Below, piece after piece: positions 11,591 through 26,257 of a stretch of DNA of 60,000 nt. This DNA is from Lineus longissimus (taxonomy: Eukaryota; Nemertea; Pilidiophora; Heteronemertea; Lineidae). Position 1 is the first letter of the stretch, and each line of letters starts with the position of its first letter. The notes beneath the pieces were generated by a model. It saw nothing but the letters and a program-made list of their open reading frames with translations. It made no database searches and was not told where the DNA came from. The position numbers and the translations under genes are program-made. Location of the stretch: assembly GCF_910592395.1 (NCBI RefSeq), contig NC_088317.1, forward strand, positions 250,001 to 310,000, read 5' to 3'.

Positions 11591-13954
11591 TGTCAATAAA
11601 TACCGATACAGGTCTTGGGTTACATTTTCCTATTAACCCTTACTTCCTCGATGCAGGGAGGGGATACTCCTGCAGCGGCTTCATATGTAGCCCGTGTATT
11701 CAGCAAAAAATGCATTTTTCGCCATTCAATAATGCAATTTCTCGTTGTAAGGTAATGGCTTATCAATCAAGATTGACATTGGCATTGTGAGTTCAAGCTC
11801 TAGCCGCAGGTCGTGGAAAGGTGTGTAGCAAAAATGCCAGCTCACCTCGCACTGAGCTAAACGACAAAGTCACCCCCAGGACCGGACGAGCTGGTCTTTG
11901 ACAGGTGTGCAGTTGGAAGGACGATTCAATAATGTTAGAGATTTCGCCAAGAGGGACAAGTCAGCTAAACGACCCTGCACAGAATGACTTTCATGTTGAG
12001 ATGACGTATCGGCGATGTCAACGATATCTTGAGTTCCTTTAAGCTTGAAAGGAAATCGATGAAGGCTGTTCTCCTGGGAGAAAAATAACCTCATGTTACC
12101 TTGGCAGACAGCTTAGTTTTTGGATTGTGTTTACAAGTGCAAGTTCTCGATCTTGTCCAACATTTTCATTGGTACCAGACACGTCTCGCGTTTTGCTGGA
12201 CACTGTTTTGACCCAGCAAAGGCCTTGAAGTGAACGGCATGCACTCATAGAAAGAGGGGCCAGGTCCGTGTATTACTAATGCGGATTTCTTTGATTATAT
12301 CAGTATGCAAAATAACTGAGTGCGTTTTCATCCCAATGTATAATAAAGTTTCCCAAACATGTTGCATTTTTCATTTCGCCAATTTGCTGGTCACGATGAA
12401 TGATATTCATCACATTCATCAAACTGTTGCTCTTGTACCTATAAGAGAAGCTGTGTGATCACTTCTTCCAACATATCTTGCCGCTAAATTGTCTTTGATG
12501 AAGACCTCCAGTCATGAGAGTAGTATCAATTCATTCATCAGACTCCTCCCCAGTGGATAAAGCAATTTACTAAAGAGGATCACCAAATCGCCGCCATTGA
12601 TGCCGTAAATCGTGGTGATTGCTGCAAAATGATTACCGACATGCGGCTCTTGGTGTTTTGCCGGAAATTCTCAACGAGCAATTCACTCAAAAAGAGACTA
12701 ATCTGTTTTTACGGATTCCTCCTTTACCAGATACTCCGTCATCAGCGTTTAACAAGGTTTTTGCTAACATTTCATTTGCCTCAGGCTAGATGTAATAGAC
12801 AGCTCATGTAGGCATTTAGTCAGAATTTCAATAACTCGAGTTTTTTCCACTGAGATCCGGTGGCTTTTTTGTGGGAGTGTGTAGGATATCAGGGAGGTTG
12901 ACCGTACATTGTTTCCATGTTCCACGTAGGTTTGACAACACTATTCGTGTTGAAATCATCACTGTCCTGGAGTAGACAGACATGCCATGAATGCCTAGTG
13001 AAGTGATAGGCAATGCACGTTTTATTATGCATTTTGTCAACACACGCACAGAAGCTTACTTGAGTGCAGTGCAGCAGAGAGATAATACATATTCCGCTAC
13101 CTGCGATGAGAAACTTACTTAAACCTGAATACATGCCAGCCAATTTTGAGGTCTTGAAAACATTATCCTAAAATATGATTCAGTATTTTAAAGGAGACTG
13201 CATACTGCAGACCGAGCGATCACCAATTTAAATGAACATCTTTCTTGGCAAGGCCCTTCTCACTACTGCAGGTGAGAAAGCCAACTCTTCAAGCCTCGTC
13301 GTAACCGTTACCAATGCAGACTTGCTTAAACTACATGACGAGCGTGCATTCACAGATTCGCGATGATACGCTCCATCGTCACATTGGTGACTGCTCTTGG
13401 CCATCATGGTCGTTCATTTTAAGCAAATTGCACAACAGATTCTGTCCAGAGTCATCAAAAGATTTAATCAAACAGTTTGAGGCGCAAGACTAGCAGATCC
13501 ACAGCCATTACCACAAAAGGATGGCCATGATAACGAAACAGACCACAGGGCGTAACAAAGTACTCCATCTTCTCTTAATTACACTCTTCGAAAAGAATGA
13601 TTCCAAAAGGCTGCTTAATTAGAGAAACATTGAAGGCGCTCTTGGTTTAACCAGGCAAAGCGTGCCTCGTTATTGTGCATTAGTTGAAGTAGCGAGTTGT
13701 GTCGATAATGGTTTGAGGTGTTTTCAATACCCTAAGGTTATTTTGTATTGAGACGAGATGCTCACATACTGTGTTCAATGGATGGCTAAATCAAGTGGAA
13801 AATCTGGCTAGCCCAGATTTGCTTAGTTCTTGGGTCGATTACCTATTAAGACGAAAATGAGTTTAACCCTGAAATAGACGAATACTGGTGTCCGTTGCAA
13901 TTTGTGTTTTTGAACAATCCCCAAACCACATATGTTTAAGATTAAGGTTCTCTA

Positions 13955-14186
13955 CACTAGTAGTGTGAATACTAATTAGCTAACTCAATTAGGTCATCTC
14001 ATTAACCGCATTCAACATAGGCCTTTGATCTCTGATGCTCTATTTTGGGAACTCCTCGCAATTTTCACAGGTTTTCTAGAAATCCGACCTTTCAGAGAAA
14101 AGTCGGACAATGTCGAACTTGAGTCGGATAAACCCAGAAAAGTTATAGAAACCGTTAGAGAAGTCGGGAAAAGCCTGCCACTAGTG
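13955..14186 (-). mobile_element. MITE-like family 1, copy 2 (near full length)
   Basis: About 232 bp, bounded by CACTAGTAG on the left and CCACTAGTG on the right, so the termini are short inverted repeats. The internal sequence matches the other copies in reverse orientation: the Tn-distal block with GCCTTTGATC, then GTCGGA boxes, then GAAGTCGGGAAAAGCC. No obvious target duplication is left, and there is no open frame for a transposase. Confidence 0.85.
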
Positions 14187-14482
14187 CTGTAAACATGAAC
14201 ATGTCCTAAAAGCAATTCTGCCCTCCCTGTATTAAACAACTCCTACAAATCAGCATTTCGTTCATTACCATAAGGACATTTTTATGCGATACGGGAAATC
14301 TGCTAATGCGAGGTTTGCCGTTATCCCAGGCCAGCCGCCAAAGGCAGTCTTGCTAACGGTCGCCAAATTGATATGCTAGCTGCCCGTTATTAACGATGTC
14401 AGCATAATCCACGTGTGGCATTATTTTTAACTGAAGTGATGGCGTGAGTGGTAATCCTGCCAACGAAGGCGAGCTTATGCCT

Positions 14483-14914
14483 CAAGACCTGATCACCAAG
14501 CCACGCAGGGCATAGGGAGCACGTCAGCACTCATTACAAGACCTGATCACCAAGCCACGCAGGGCATAGGGAGCACGTCAGCACTCATTACAAGACCTGA
14601 TCACCAAGCCACGCAGGGCATAGGGAACACGGCAGCACTCATTACAAGACCTGATCACCAAGCCACGCAGGGCATAGGGAGCACGGCAGCACTCATTACA
14701 AGACCTGATCACCAAGCCACGCAGGGCACAGGGAGCACGTCAGCACTCATTACAAGACCTGATCACCAAGCCACGCAGGGCATAGGGAGCACGTCAGCAC
14801 TCATTACAAGACCTGATCACCAAGCCACGCAGGGCATAGGGAGCACGTCAGCACTCATTACAAGACCTGATCACCAAGCCACGCAGGGCACAGGGAGCAC
14901 GTCAGCACTCATTC
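14483..14914. repeat. 54-bp tandem repeat, eight copies
   Basis: The unit begins CAAGACCTGATCACCAAGCC and repeats eight times with only a few substitutions (for example CATAGGG versus CACAGGG, and CACGTCAG versus CACGGCAG). The period is exactly 54, a multiple of three, but stops interrupt the frames and no flanking exon is seen. I treat it as a non-coding minisatellite. Confidence 0.95.
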
Positions 14915-17900
14915 CGTCATAAGAACGATATCATCAAAAATAGTAAATCCGTCAATTGTAATCTTCCGTGAAGTTCACATTGAATTCAGGCATAGTCATC
15001 CAACACACCGATTAGCTCAACACGCAGTTTAATTGGGTCGTTTTGGTTGCCTGTTACTAGCAAATTGCTATTACTGACGATACGGTTCAGTTCCTTTAAA
15101 GTGCAACATCTAATCAGTGATGAACGCTGAAAACTTGAGTGCTTTTAACATGGATGTACTTTTCCAACCAGACCTCTATCTCGGGTCGGCATATTCCCAT
15201 GTTCCGTCAACCCCTCTCCATGCTTATAGTATTTCTATAACCGCTTCATTGTTACATGATTACAATGAGTTCAGTTATCAGCTACCACTGGTTCTCTTCA
15301 GGTTACTTCAGTCATCCGCCTCTTAATGATTAGCTCGTGTAATAGGTTGTCGCCCCATTAATAGCTATTCCGCTGTGAATGCTGCTGAGAAACCAAAGTA
15401 AACGAAAACTACTGAGTATCATTTAAGAAAGCAGAATATCTGGCCATTATCGTTTTAGTGTTAATGCATTTGCCTAATCCAGTCTTCTCGCAGTGGCGGT
15501 GATTTAACCAGTATCACCAGCAGAGAAAAAGTTTTGTAAACATTCGGTGTGGTCAGGTAAATAGTGTGTCATTGTAATACGTCTTTGGGCTCAGCCCTAA
15601 GAGAGCTTTCCAGTTCAAAAGGTCTGTAATGCATTTAAGCATCACTGTATAAAGACATTGCAAGCGCCGTTCAGCAGTTATGTGTTTTGTCTCTAGTGGT
15701 TCTTAAGACGGAAGGATGGCAATCTATGACTGATGTGGTAATCTCTTTACTTAAATACCACTCAGATCAAGTTCTTGTGTTCTAATTGAAGTGAACGGTA
15801 CAACAAGCGATTAGAGAGCTGCGCATGCATGCAACCATCCATCACGTGAGGCCAGACTCAATTCTTACTGTCAAGATAGATAATGATATTTTGAATTACA
15901 TAGTGTGCATTTCTGATAGCACTGGTTCATCCATGCCATCAATCATTGACGTGCTATAGTGATTCCCTAGACTTGGAATGAAAGGCGTTGAAAGGGAAGA
16001 CTCGTCCTGACTGTAATTGCTTAGACTCCTCGTCCCTTTTCATCACACCAGCATGGTCTGAAGATATCTTAACAATGGACTATTACCATATTTACTATTA
16101 ACTGACGTCGATGAGGTCAATGCTGTTTATCACTAAAGATATGGCCAGCAGAACAGAATGAGCCGAGCCAATATCTTCACCTTATTTGGCACAATTGGCA
16201 CAAATTTTTCATCTTTTGTGCATTCGTTATTGGAACCGGGATAACGGTTTGGTTGTTTCCCATATTTCGATATATCCATACGATAGAACGGTAGAGAGAT
16301 TATGACCCTTCAGTAGGGGAAACAAAAACAACGTGTGAATCAATCTTCCAACGATCTCAAACAAAGATGGGTAAACACTCGGAAACGGAAGCTTACTGAT
16401 ACCTCTGTCAACTTACGGCATTAAGTGTCCTACAGCAATACCATGTCTTGCTGTGATTCTCCAGACTCCACTCTGGTACTATACTCAGGTCTGACCATCT
16501 GCTTCCGCGCGAGCAGTGGCACTACATTAACCTTTAACACAGACCTCAGGGCCTCTATTCATCCCATCGTTGACACCCGGGCGTTGACACAGCATCTTAT
16601 TGGTTCAATATCTCTCACCACCGGCAGAAAAAAAGCCAACATCACATCGGCTCATCGCTGCTCCCTTTGGAATCAGTCGATCGAACAGCAACGTCACATC
16701 GAATTCTTTGAGTCATAAAACACCACTTGGTTGACCACGCATGTGAATTCTAAGTTTGTTCTCTTGCCCATTCGATGCTACACTGATCCTATGTACATCA
16801 GTATCAATATCTAGTGATCAAGGGCTCTAATGAGGCGAGTGTTTCCATAATGAAACAGGATCTACTTGTTATATTCGCGGCACCGCTCAGTAGCCGCTGC
16901 TGGGTCGATCGATGATGTACTCTGTTGCAGCTAGTAGCTGTCATCCCCGTGGATGACCGCAGTCACTTCGTGCTACATAACTTCATTCTCGGCCGCCTGC
17001 TAACGCCAAAACCTTTCGAGTTTAAAGGGCAGAATCAGACAGACTGATGTACTGCTTTGGGCGCGCTCTGTCGAGGCAATGATCTGTCGACACTTGGCCA
17101 ACAATATATTGTAAAAAAACACAAACCCAACCGAGAACTAGTTCAAAGCAACGTATATACGTGCGCGCATTTGATTCTGTGCACCTTTATAAACTTAATA
17201 TTTAAAAGAAAGATACCTCTCCTACTATCGTCACGTGAAAAAACCCAAATCGTCCAATCAACTTCACTCTCTTTCAAAAACGAAACGTGCACATTACAGA
17301 AAATAAAATATTCAATCCCCCCATGCCTCATTATCCGTTAATGATGTCAACCAATTCCTTGAGGATTGGATCATTTACTGCTGAGCCCTCTTCTTTGATT
17401 CTATTTAATCTCTCGAGTTTATCTACATTTCATTGAAGCCCTCCTCATGTCAATCAATTGGTGCTCAGATTCCAAGCAGCTCCAATTGAAAACCAATTTG
17501 TTCTTCCCCCATCTGTCGCTATTACAACTCCCATTGGAGTTTAGGTTTCGGATTGCGTTCATTCATGAACAATAGTGATATGTAACACTTAAGTAGAAAA
17601 AGATGGCATTTCATTTCATGTCAAAGGTTTCGTTGAATTCAGCTCACGAAGCTAACATTATATCTTTACATCATCAATCTACCGCATCTTTCTTGATTTG
17701 ACAAAAATGTCATGATTTTCCATGCCGTCTGCTGATCAGTAATGGCAATGTATGCAAACAAAGCGGCCATTAACCTGCCGGAAGTACTGCTTAAAGACCC
17801 GGATAACGGTAATTGATACATCCGGTAGAACAATATAGTGACGCGATGGTGAAATCGTGGACGTGTATGCAGATGCGATTAAAATGTACGCCATGGAATT

Positions 17901-20749
17901 ACCTGGTGGTGCAGTTGACAACAAGTAACCAATTAGATGGTGGTATTTTGGCGGTCATACATCATGAGCTTGGCATACCTTCATCAAAGATTAATATAGC
18001 AATATGAAGAGACCTGAAGTTGAAATCATATCATGCAAACCTATGGTAATCATGCTTGGTTGATTATGATGCTTTCTTGCCAACTCATCTAAATCTAATA
18101 GAGCGTGTAAGGATTAGACAAAGCTTTTTATTTTCGGAACGTATCGTAGGTTTCTAAGGTGTTCTTCTGTTGTTGATTTCTTTGACTTAGACTGAACATG
18201 GATGTTCATTGTAAGCACTTTATCAGGCTGCATCCCTATCATACTGCTACATCTTGACCAAGCAAGAGCTAACATTTACGAACTGATCTGCAAATGGTAA
18301 TGAACGAATTGGAATAGTGTGAATTTACACTAAACCTTGACACTTCGACATGTCCTACTTTGAGCCAACGACTCAGCTGTAGCTAAGGCATACCAAATGA
18401 TATCAGTCACCTGGTGTGATAAAGAATGAAGTGAACCACCCTTGTCTGCCATAAGTACCCGATAAGTACCGTCTCCCCGTGTCAAAGGCACAGCAATCTG
18501 TAACGCAAGCCCAAGACGAGAGACGCCCTAAACGCCCTTCTCAGCTCCACATGAAGGAGATACTCTTAAACTGACACGAGGTGCTAAAGGTCGACCATAA
18601 AGACAAGAAGGACCATGTGTCATCTACTGTTAGTAAACCTTACAGCTATTAGTCCACTATAGTCTTTCTGAGAAGTGTCACTCCCATAGCACTCGTATCT
18701 TTGGAAAGCAAAGACTTCGTTTGATGACTAAAGCTGCCAGATTTTGAGTGTTATTTGTATCGGGAACCAGAAAAGGAGCGTCGTTTAAGACATGTAAGGT
18801 CGTCTCCTTTCACCCACAACAGCCGTACTTATTAAGTATTGGTGTAACTGAAGTGGTAACGTGCCGCTCAAGATTTAGTGTCCACAAATGCGCATTTGAA
18901 GGGCTTGAATTGGAGAATTTCCGGCGGCGCGATCCTGTACGAAGTTAATGGTGTGTGGTGACTGGCACTGTCGGAAGTCATCGGGAATTTAGTGTTGGTG
19001 ACGTGCTGTGAATACGAAATCAAGCCAGATATTGAAGAGAGAGATCAATATCGATAGAGGACCAGATTAAATAGGTCTGTTAACCTTAACAATTGGCCAA
19101 TTACTCGCCGTTTTACTGATTCATCACAACACTGAAGTTAATTACTTTGTTTGTGGATACCGTCAAGGCAATGTTGCAAAGATTGATAGCTTTTGGCTTC
19201 TGGTCAAGAAGGCTCTATCTATGTTAAAGTAAAAGGTTGTAGACTTGTCTCGAACAACAAAGCAATGAAAGGTCATTTCTCTGGCTGACTTACACCACAG
19301 ATCAGGAGAGACAATAGCTAGAGTTTTTTTATTTTTTCTAAAGACCCAAAACGCCAATGCGAACGCCTATACTACTGTTCTAACGCCTGATCACGATTTC
19401 AAACAATGGGATAGGCGATATGGCAGTATATGATTCTTTTGCGCGTAGCAGACCCAGCCACCCAATCATATTTATAATCACAGTCTTGACTAGTTGGATA
19501 GTACTCTTAACCCTTAGCACTGGCAATACAACCTCCATCCAATCTGACATAAAGTAGGGTCATTGTCGATACTTCAGACTACTTCATACCAGTTCTATAT
19601 GACTGCTGTGACTGTCTCTAGTAGCGGCAGATGAATCGAATACAAAGTGAGCAAATACTCGTATTACTCTAGCTCTACGCATTTACTACCTAACTTCCAA
19701 ACAACTTACTTTGTCATAGAATCATTGGCGTTTCACCTTTGCTTTCAGCAGGGTTCACAAATTCGCTTTTCAGCCCCTGCGTAAAAGCTGTGTTTGGGTA
19801 GAGTACAAAATATAAGTTTTTGAACTTGAACTGAAATGACTATGACGAGTCTCAAAGATTTTGGCACATAATTGGTTCTGAATCCTTTTTCTTCTTCTCT
19901 TGCACTGTATGCAGACCACACGATCTCTTTCCACAATGTAGACAAGAAAGGAGACAAATAAGAATTCGTGATCGTCACTGTGCCATTGAAACATGAGACT
20001 TTGCTACAAGCACGAGGGTAAACAATCGCTGTTTTTTCGTGTCATAGAGAGAGCATCATATCCAAAGATATTCAGAGAAGCAAGAGCTGGGCGTTCGTTG
20101 TTGCTGGAAATGGTTCAGGTTGAACAAGGCTTGTGGAAACACCTTGGTGTAAATCCTTTATTTAATCAAACTTAGACAACTCATTTGAGCACACGGTGGA
20201 ATGAATTCATAAATATCTAATGTTTAATTTCTTCAAAGGTCATTCTAATTGCTGTCGATCAATCTAATTACTTCATCCTACTGCGATCGATTGAATCAAA
20301 ACCAAAAACCTATTCTCTACAAAATTACCAATTAGACATGAAGACAATATCGTTACATAGACGTGATACGCAAGGAAATATCTGGGGGTGTATAGATCGT
20401 GTTTTTTTTGTCAAACGTATGGTTTCAGGTTAACTATATTTGGGTATTTTGAAAGTATCTTTGCATGTTTTTTTTATCTTTAAGGCAGTGTAATGTGAAA
20501 TGGACAGTTGGTAAAAAATGTGATGAGTCAATTTTTAACAAATTGAAATTTCTCACTAAAAGTTTTCGTAACGTACCAAATTTGAAAAAGGTAAATTTCT
20601 TCACATTTTTCTTAAATATTTCTTTGTGCGGTAGTAACCTAAGAATCGTGCTGATGACACAATGCAACTTTCACTGTATCAGAATCTTTGTATTCAAACA
20701 GGAAATGTTGCGTGCATTCCCATGCAATTGACACACTGCTTGACTTCTC
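14915..20749. other. No recognisable gene
   Basis: Non-coding by inspection on both strands. The best open frame (plus, 16425-16718) has fair codon composition, but the opposite strand of the same DNA looks equally coding-like. I see no repeat array or RNA gene here. Confidence 0.4.
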
Positions 20750-20799
20750 ACGGGAATTTCCAACTGTCAAATAAAATACGTCTAAAGCTCATCTTTTGC

Positions 20800-21140
20800 C
20801 GGAGTTTTATTTTGCAAAGTTCGCGAATAACGTCAGTTCGAGAAAATAAAAATTGCGAAATTGTTTTTTTAATTGGAAAAAGTTAAAATATATTCATAAC
20901 ACGACATAATAAAAATCTTGGAAAAACTTGAAATATATATTCAAAATTGAAAAAAGATCGCAAAAATAACAATCGCGAATTTTTTTTAATTCGAAAAACT
21001 TCAAATATTTTCATAACACGCCATTATAAAAAAATTTAATTACAATAAATTCGCGAAAATAACACTTGCGAAATATCTTTCGCGAAATTTTTTTTAATTC
21101 GAAGAACTTAAAATGTATTCATAACACGCCAAAATAGAAA
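20800..21140. repeat. Degenerate AT-rich tandem repeat with TCGCGAA boxes
   Basis: Three diverged copies (starting near 20855, 20970 and 21080) share the order: a GCGAA or TCGCGAA box, a T-run, AATTCGAAAAACTT, a variable AAATAT block, and TTCATAACACGCCA. Spacing is about 110-135 bp. There is no open frame. The CpG-containing boxes stand out in otherwise very AT-rich DNA. Confidence 0.7.
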
Positions 21141-24100
21141 TCATCTGTCTACTATAATCGAAGAACTTCCACATGTGCCACACTGAATTTTTCACATCTA
21201 TTGAAAGGTTAAGTGCTAACAAGATCCTAGTCTAAATTGCATTACATGGCATGCTGCTTCCATTAAACCAGAATATCCTTTTTTGGTCGCGTGTCATAAC
21301 TATTCAAAACATGATGCACTTGAGAGTTTCCATAAGTTAACACTCGCATTAAAGAATCGACACGGAGCAATGTCGTCACAGAATGATAACACCAAGAAGA
21401 AAATATGTTGCACTTTCGACCTGTTCAAAGCACTGGGGATCCTAAAGTCACCATTCACTGTCGAAAACAGCTATACGTGGAATTTTCCGTGTAGCTTCAC
21501 AAAGTACGACTAACTCTTTTAATTTTTCTTTCATCACGCGAAGGTTGCAATAATCCTTCAGCACGTATCTCGATAAGGATCTGCGCGCTTTGCCACAAAG
21601 AGATCACCATGATGACACGATGACTAACCCCAAGACAGGCGACAGCACCTTTCAACCAGTACAAAGCACCCATGAGTCTCAAGTTATTACTGGTGTGCAA
21701 TGATATAACGTACTGTGCTGTCAATGGGGTGTTTGTTTCTTTACAATGTGTCATTACTTTTATTCTTTCATCCCCACAAATGTAGCAAAGTAAAGATGAG
21801 TTGGAAAAACCTGCTGACGTAATATATTGCATTGTACTTTAAAAACTATCATTGTATATTGAAGCTTTACGCTGCCACGCGTAACTATCTGTTCTTTCAA
21901 GATGTCCAGAAGATCTAGTTAAGTTACTGAAAGAGGTCTCGCTATCATCAAGGTGATGATAAGTTGTTAACTGATCTATTAAAATAGTTTAACCAATTTT
22001 GTTGATAAATGTCTAAACAACAAAAAGTCTCTTTTGACGAAGGTAAAAAACCCTGCCTAAACTTGCTTTCATTTCATTTTCAACATTGCAGCTGATATTG
22101 TTCTTTCAATATTCGCTCAGTAGTGAAGAAACGTGTGGAATGAGGTTCGCTGCCTAAAAATTCAATTTGAGTTCGATATTATTGGTAAAGCAACATCACA
22201 CTAACTACAAACCTCCTTTAAAAATAATTGATCATAAGTGGAAAACACTTTTTTCTCCAAACAGTGCAAGCGTTTTCAATTATTGCTTTACTTCAAGAAC
22301 TCATCGCCAATATTGCAAAGCACTTCTTCTCATTGAACTTCAACCCTATCAGTTTCAGATAAAGTGTCTTGAGATTCCAGGCAGCGACCAACAAAGTACG
22401 GCAAACTGCCTCAAGGAAACAGAACTACAGTTAATGAGGCGCATACGAAATGTTTTCACTGGAGAAAAACACGAGATAAGATCTTCTTTGCAGCTTAAGT
22501 GACGCCACTTATATCTATCGATTTTGCCAGGAGTGTCCTTTTTTCGCCATGTTGATAGGCTATATCTAAAACAGGAACCCAATACCGCGATTTCGTGTGT
22601 ATGATAGCGAAGCCTTGTCCTGGCTACACTACAGAGACTTCCGTTTAGCTACTTGAAATCGGTGGCAAAAAGGAAGGACGGAGGAACAATGGACACCTTC
22701 TTCAAGACGGTCGTGATATGATACCGTGTTTAGTTTCTTTGATAATGTTTTGACAATCTGATTAATATTTACCTGCTTTAGCCAAGCACTACACACCTCA
22801 CAGCCGCAAGAAAAACAACATACGATATCTTGTCAGAGATAACTCTTCTAACTCAGAATTGACCTTTATTCATAACCACTTCCTATCCAATGATACTTTC
22901 TTGGGTTCCTCTCTTAGTTCTACAGCTTTTAACCTGCCCGCATAGGCCAACTGGATATATTGATCATAATAATATTGGTAAGTGAAGCATCCATCGCCGC
23001 CATTTCCTTCACAGCTTGGGTTGTTTTACATACTTCTCTGTCGAGATGTCCTGATACAGGAAAACCTTGATCCCGATACAAGAAGAAGAGGTCATGATTG
23101 CCAACTCAAGCAATTGGATGCATTCAATATAAGATCTGGAAGATTTACAGACTCTAGAAGGAAGGTTTGTCGCCGATAAGTAACCAAGCAAACCATATTT
23201 TTCAAGTTCCACACTGCTAGCTCACGATACGAACCATTTAGAAGATGACCGAAACCAATCAGCAACACACTATAATTTAAACCGTTTTAGCATTTAAGCT
23301 GAAGAACTCTTCAATGAGCTATGCACGTTTTCCTTTACAGGTGGAAAGAAAAGAGCAAGAACATGAAAAAGATCATTTGGATGCGGCCATTGACAGCACA
23401 ATGGAAACCTGTCCGAAACAATTCGCAAAAGAAATGAAACATTGATAACGAACCCAGAAGGGCGGAGAGCTCGCCGTCATTCGACCAATAGAAAGAATGC
23501 ACCATCTGGTGTGAATACATGGGGATCAGCTTTTTGTTGGATGCAATACTTGAGATCCATATCAGATATAAAGGGTCGTGACATGACCACCAATTATCGA
23601 TTCTTGTCGATAATCTACATGCTGTCCCAAAACAAAATAAGAAAGTTTGTGTCAGGCTGATTCTACCTATTTTCATTTAACGAATTTAACGCTCTGGCGA
23701 ATGGGTATCGGTAACAGATCAAAACTTCTGAAGACAGGAAAACAGATAAACCCGAATGGGTGATTTGAAGGCGCAGTGAAACTGAGCAGAAAAAGACAGA
23801 TAGATCAATCTAAACTGGTCGATGCTGGGAAGGACATCCAGTCTCAAGACAGAGACAGTTACCGATATCGTATTACTGAACATAAGCCTTGGTGAATCCG
23901 GTTCATGAGTTGGTCACAGATCGATTTATGCAGATTCGTTTACATGAATGGTTTTCAACTCCTCAAACATATATTCTATTGTTGACAATGTTAGTCGCTG
24001 AAATGTCTGCAGGTCTAGTTTCAAGCTCAACAGTGTCACCAACCCAACTACTACTGAATTAGATCAGCGTTCATCCTACCTTCAGGACCTAAGCTTTCAT

Positions 24101-26040
24101 GTGTTCGTACTTACCTGAAATGGAGAAGATAAGAATAGGGTCAATTAAAGATTACAGATAACACATTATTTCAGCAAGAAGGGGATACGAACGTTTCTTC
24201 ATCGATTAGCCTTGTATTGCATGCTGCCAGCACAACTTTCAAAAACAAAATATTTTACGGTGTGCATTGACCAAGCGGATGATAAAACATCTTTTCGAAC
24301 CTATTTACTCGAGAGTTGAATGAAGTAAAAGGACCTTCGAGGTCAAGTTGAGCGACAAGATACAATCAATACACGAAGAGTAGCGGTGGGCGCTGACATC
24401 GATTAGATGGCCTCATTTAGCCAGATGCCACTCCTTATCTTCATCAGAGAGGACTTCCTTGACCACCGTATCTGCTATCATACCTCTTAATGGGCCTTAT
24501 CAATATCACTTATAAGAGGACATATGCGTGTCCGAGTCGTCTCGAGGCATAATGACGTTTGATAGGGTTACCACTCATGGGTGTGCACCAGATTGATATC
24601 ATTTATATAGTACTATGGCATAACAAGTCTCGACGGAGTCGATTGGGGACGAGTCGTTGAAGGAATATCAACAAGTAGATCATACTTGAGACTTCTAGTT
24701 CTCGATAAAATACATGTACACTCTTTTCTTCAGGTGGCATGGGGAAAGCGAATGATGCCTCTAAATATGTGATAACACACTTCGCACACTTTGGTGATTA
24801 TTAGTTTATCAATCAATTCAAGGTTAACCAGATTTTCCCTTCTTTTCTTACATCAATGAAGCCAAACTATTTCTGTAATGCCATACAATATCAATTCAAT
24901 ATCGGTTCACAACGTTGATGCATCAATACTTTGGAAGAAATAGAACACGAATAAGCAGTAGCAATATTAATATGGTCTAAAAACTATAAAGTCCGTCAGA
25001 CAAGTTACACAAAGATTATTAAGTTGAAAGCCCATGGGCGTTCTGAACGTATCATCTTTCAATTTCAATATCCAATTTGTTAAAGTCAGATCATCACATG
25101 TTGCTAGCAGGACGTGACATCGTAGGTCACAATTGTATTACCTGCCCCTGGGGACTGAAACGCTACATAGCTTAAACGCTATGATTGAGATTAAAGAAAT
25201 CGCGTTGGAGTAATTCCCTTCTAGTCTATTTCACAGCGTAACCAAACTACTTAACTTAAACGAACCTATGAAGTTAGCAGCTTACCGAAATTACTATAAG
25301 AACGATTAGTTTATTAGTTTGGGTCGACAGGCTTGTCTTATGTTAGTTAACTAGATTTGTTTCACTAAAAGTGAATGATCATGAGTAATGAACGGGTACT
25401 TCCATTCTGTGTGTCGTAATAATGTTCTTCTTTCACCATTTCTTAAATATTTTGAACATGACGGTCCTTTTGGATTTGGCTTCAACCATTGATTTGAGAA
25501 ATCCGAAGAGCTCCATCTTTATTTGAAAGAGTTATTCTTCTCGCATGTCTATTAAATGTAATCATGACTTGAACATATCTAATGACTCCTAAGTCGTGGA
25601 TTTATATCATAAAATATCAGACGAGAATCTGTATGTTTATTTAGATTTCCTGCTGAGGTACATGAAGACCTTTACGATGTCTATTCTTACCACTCGCCTG
25701 TCGCCTCCATCACTAACAAGCCTATCAAATATGACAGATCGATATCGCATTTCAAACCGCCGGTATATATTCAGGCTTATTGATATCAATAGAATCAAAG
25801 ACCGCGACATGCAATGACATCGGACTCTTGATTACCCTGTCATGTCCTCACGACGGCCACGCTGATTTGGTATGTAGTTAAACTCTGCTTGCTTGGCTAA
25901 TGTGGTGGAAGTAAACATCTGGCGGCCATCTTGGGGAAATGCAGTCTCGAAAATAATCACCATGAACGATAAGTACTTGAAACAAGGTAAATCTATTCCA
26001 GAACAAATTCTGAGAAGAAGTTTCAGGGGAAATCGCTTAC
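21141..26040. other. No recognisable gene
   Basis: Several 60-110 codon open frames exist on both strands, mostly overlapping each other antisense and without consistent splice sites. I see no RNA gene or tandem array. Confidence 0.4.
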
Positions 26041-26257
26041 CCACCGTGAATACTAATAAGCTCACTCACCTCATTAACCCCATTCAACATATAATAGGCC
26101 TTTGATCTTTTATGCCTAATTTTGGGAAGCCCTAGTATTTTTCACAGGTTTTCTAGAAATCCGTCAGGGAAAAGTCTGAAGATGTCGGACTTTTGTCGTA
26201 CAAATCAGGAAAAAGTTAGAGAAACCGTTAAGAAGTCGGAAAAGCCTTCTACTAGTG
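26041..26257 (-). mobile_element. MITE-like family 1, copy 3
   Basis: A near full-length reverse-oriented copy. It begins near GTGAATACTAATAAGCTCAC, passes through the AGGCCTTTGATC block and the GTCGGA boxes, and ends GCCTTCTACTAGTG at 26257. It is about as diverged as the other copies. Confidence 0.85.

Noticed and set aside
8987-14914. The regularly repeated arrays at 8987 and 14483 as possible CRISPR arrays
   Set aside because: Units are repeated whole with no unique spacers, and the genome is clearly that of an animal.
16425-16718. Plus-strand 97-codon frame after an acceptor-like CCTACAG
   Set aside because: The antisense strand of the same DNA is open with similar quality; no downstream or upstream exons.
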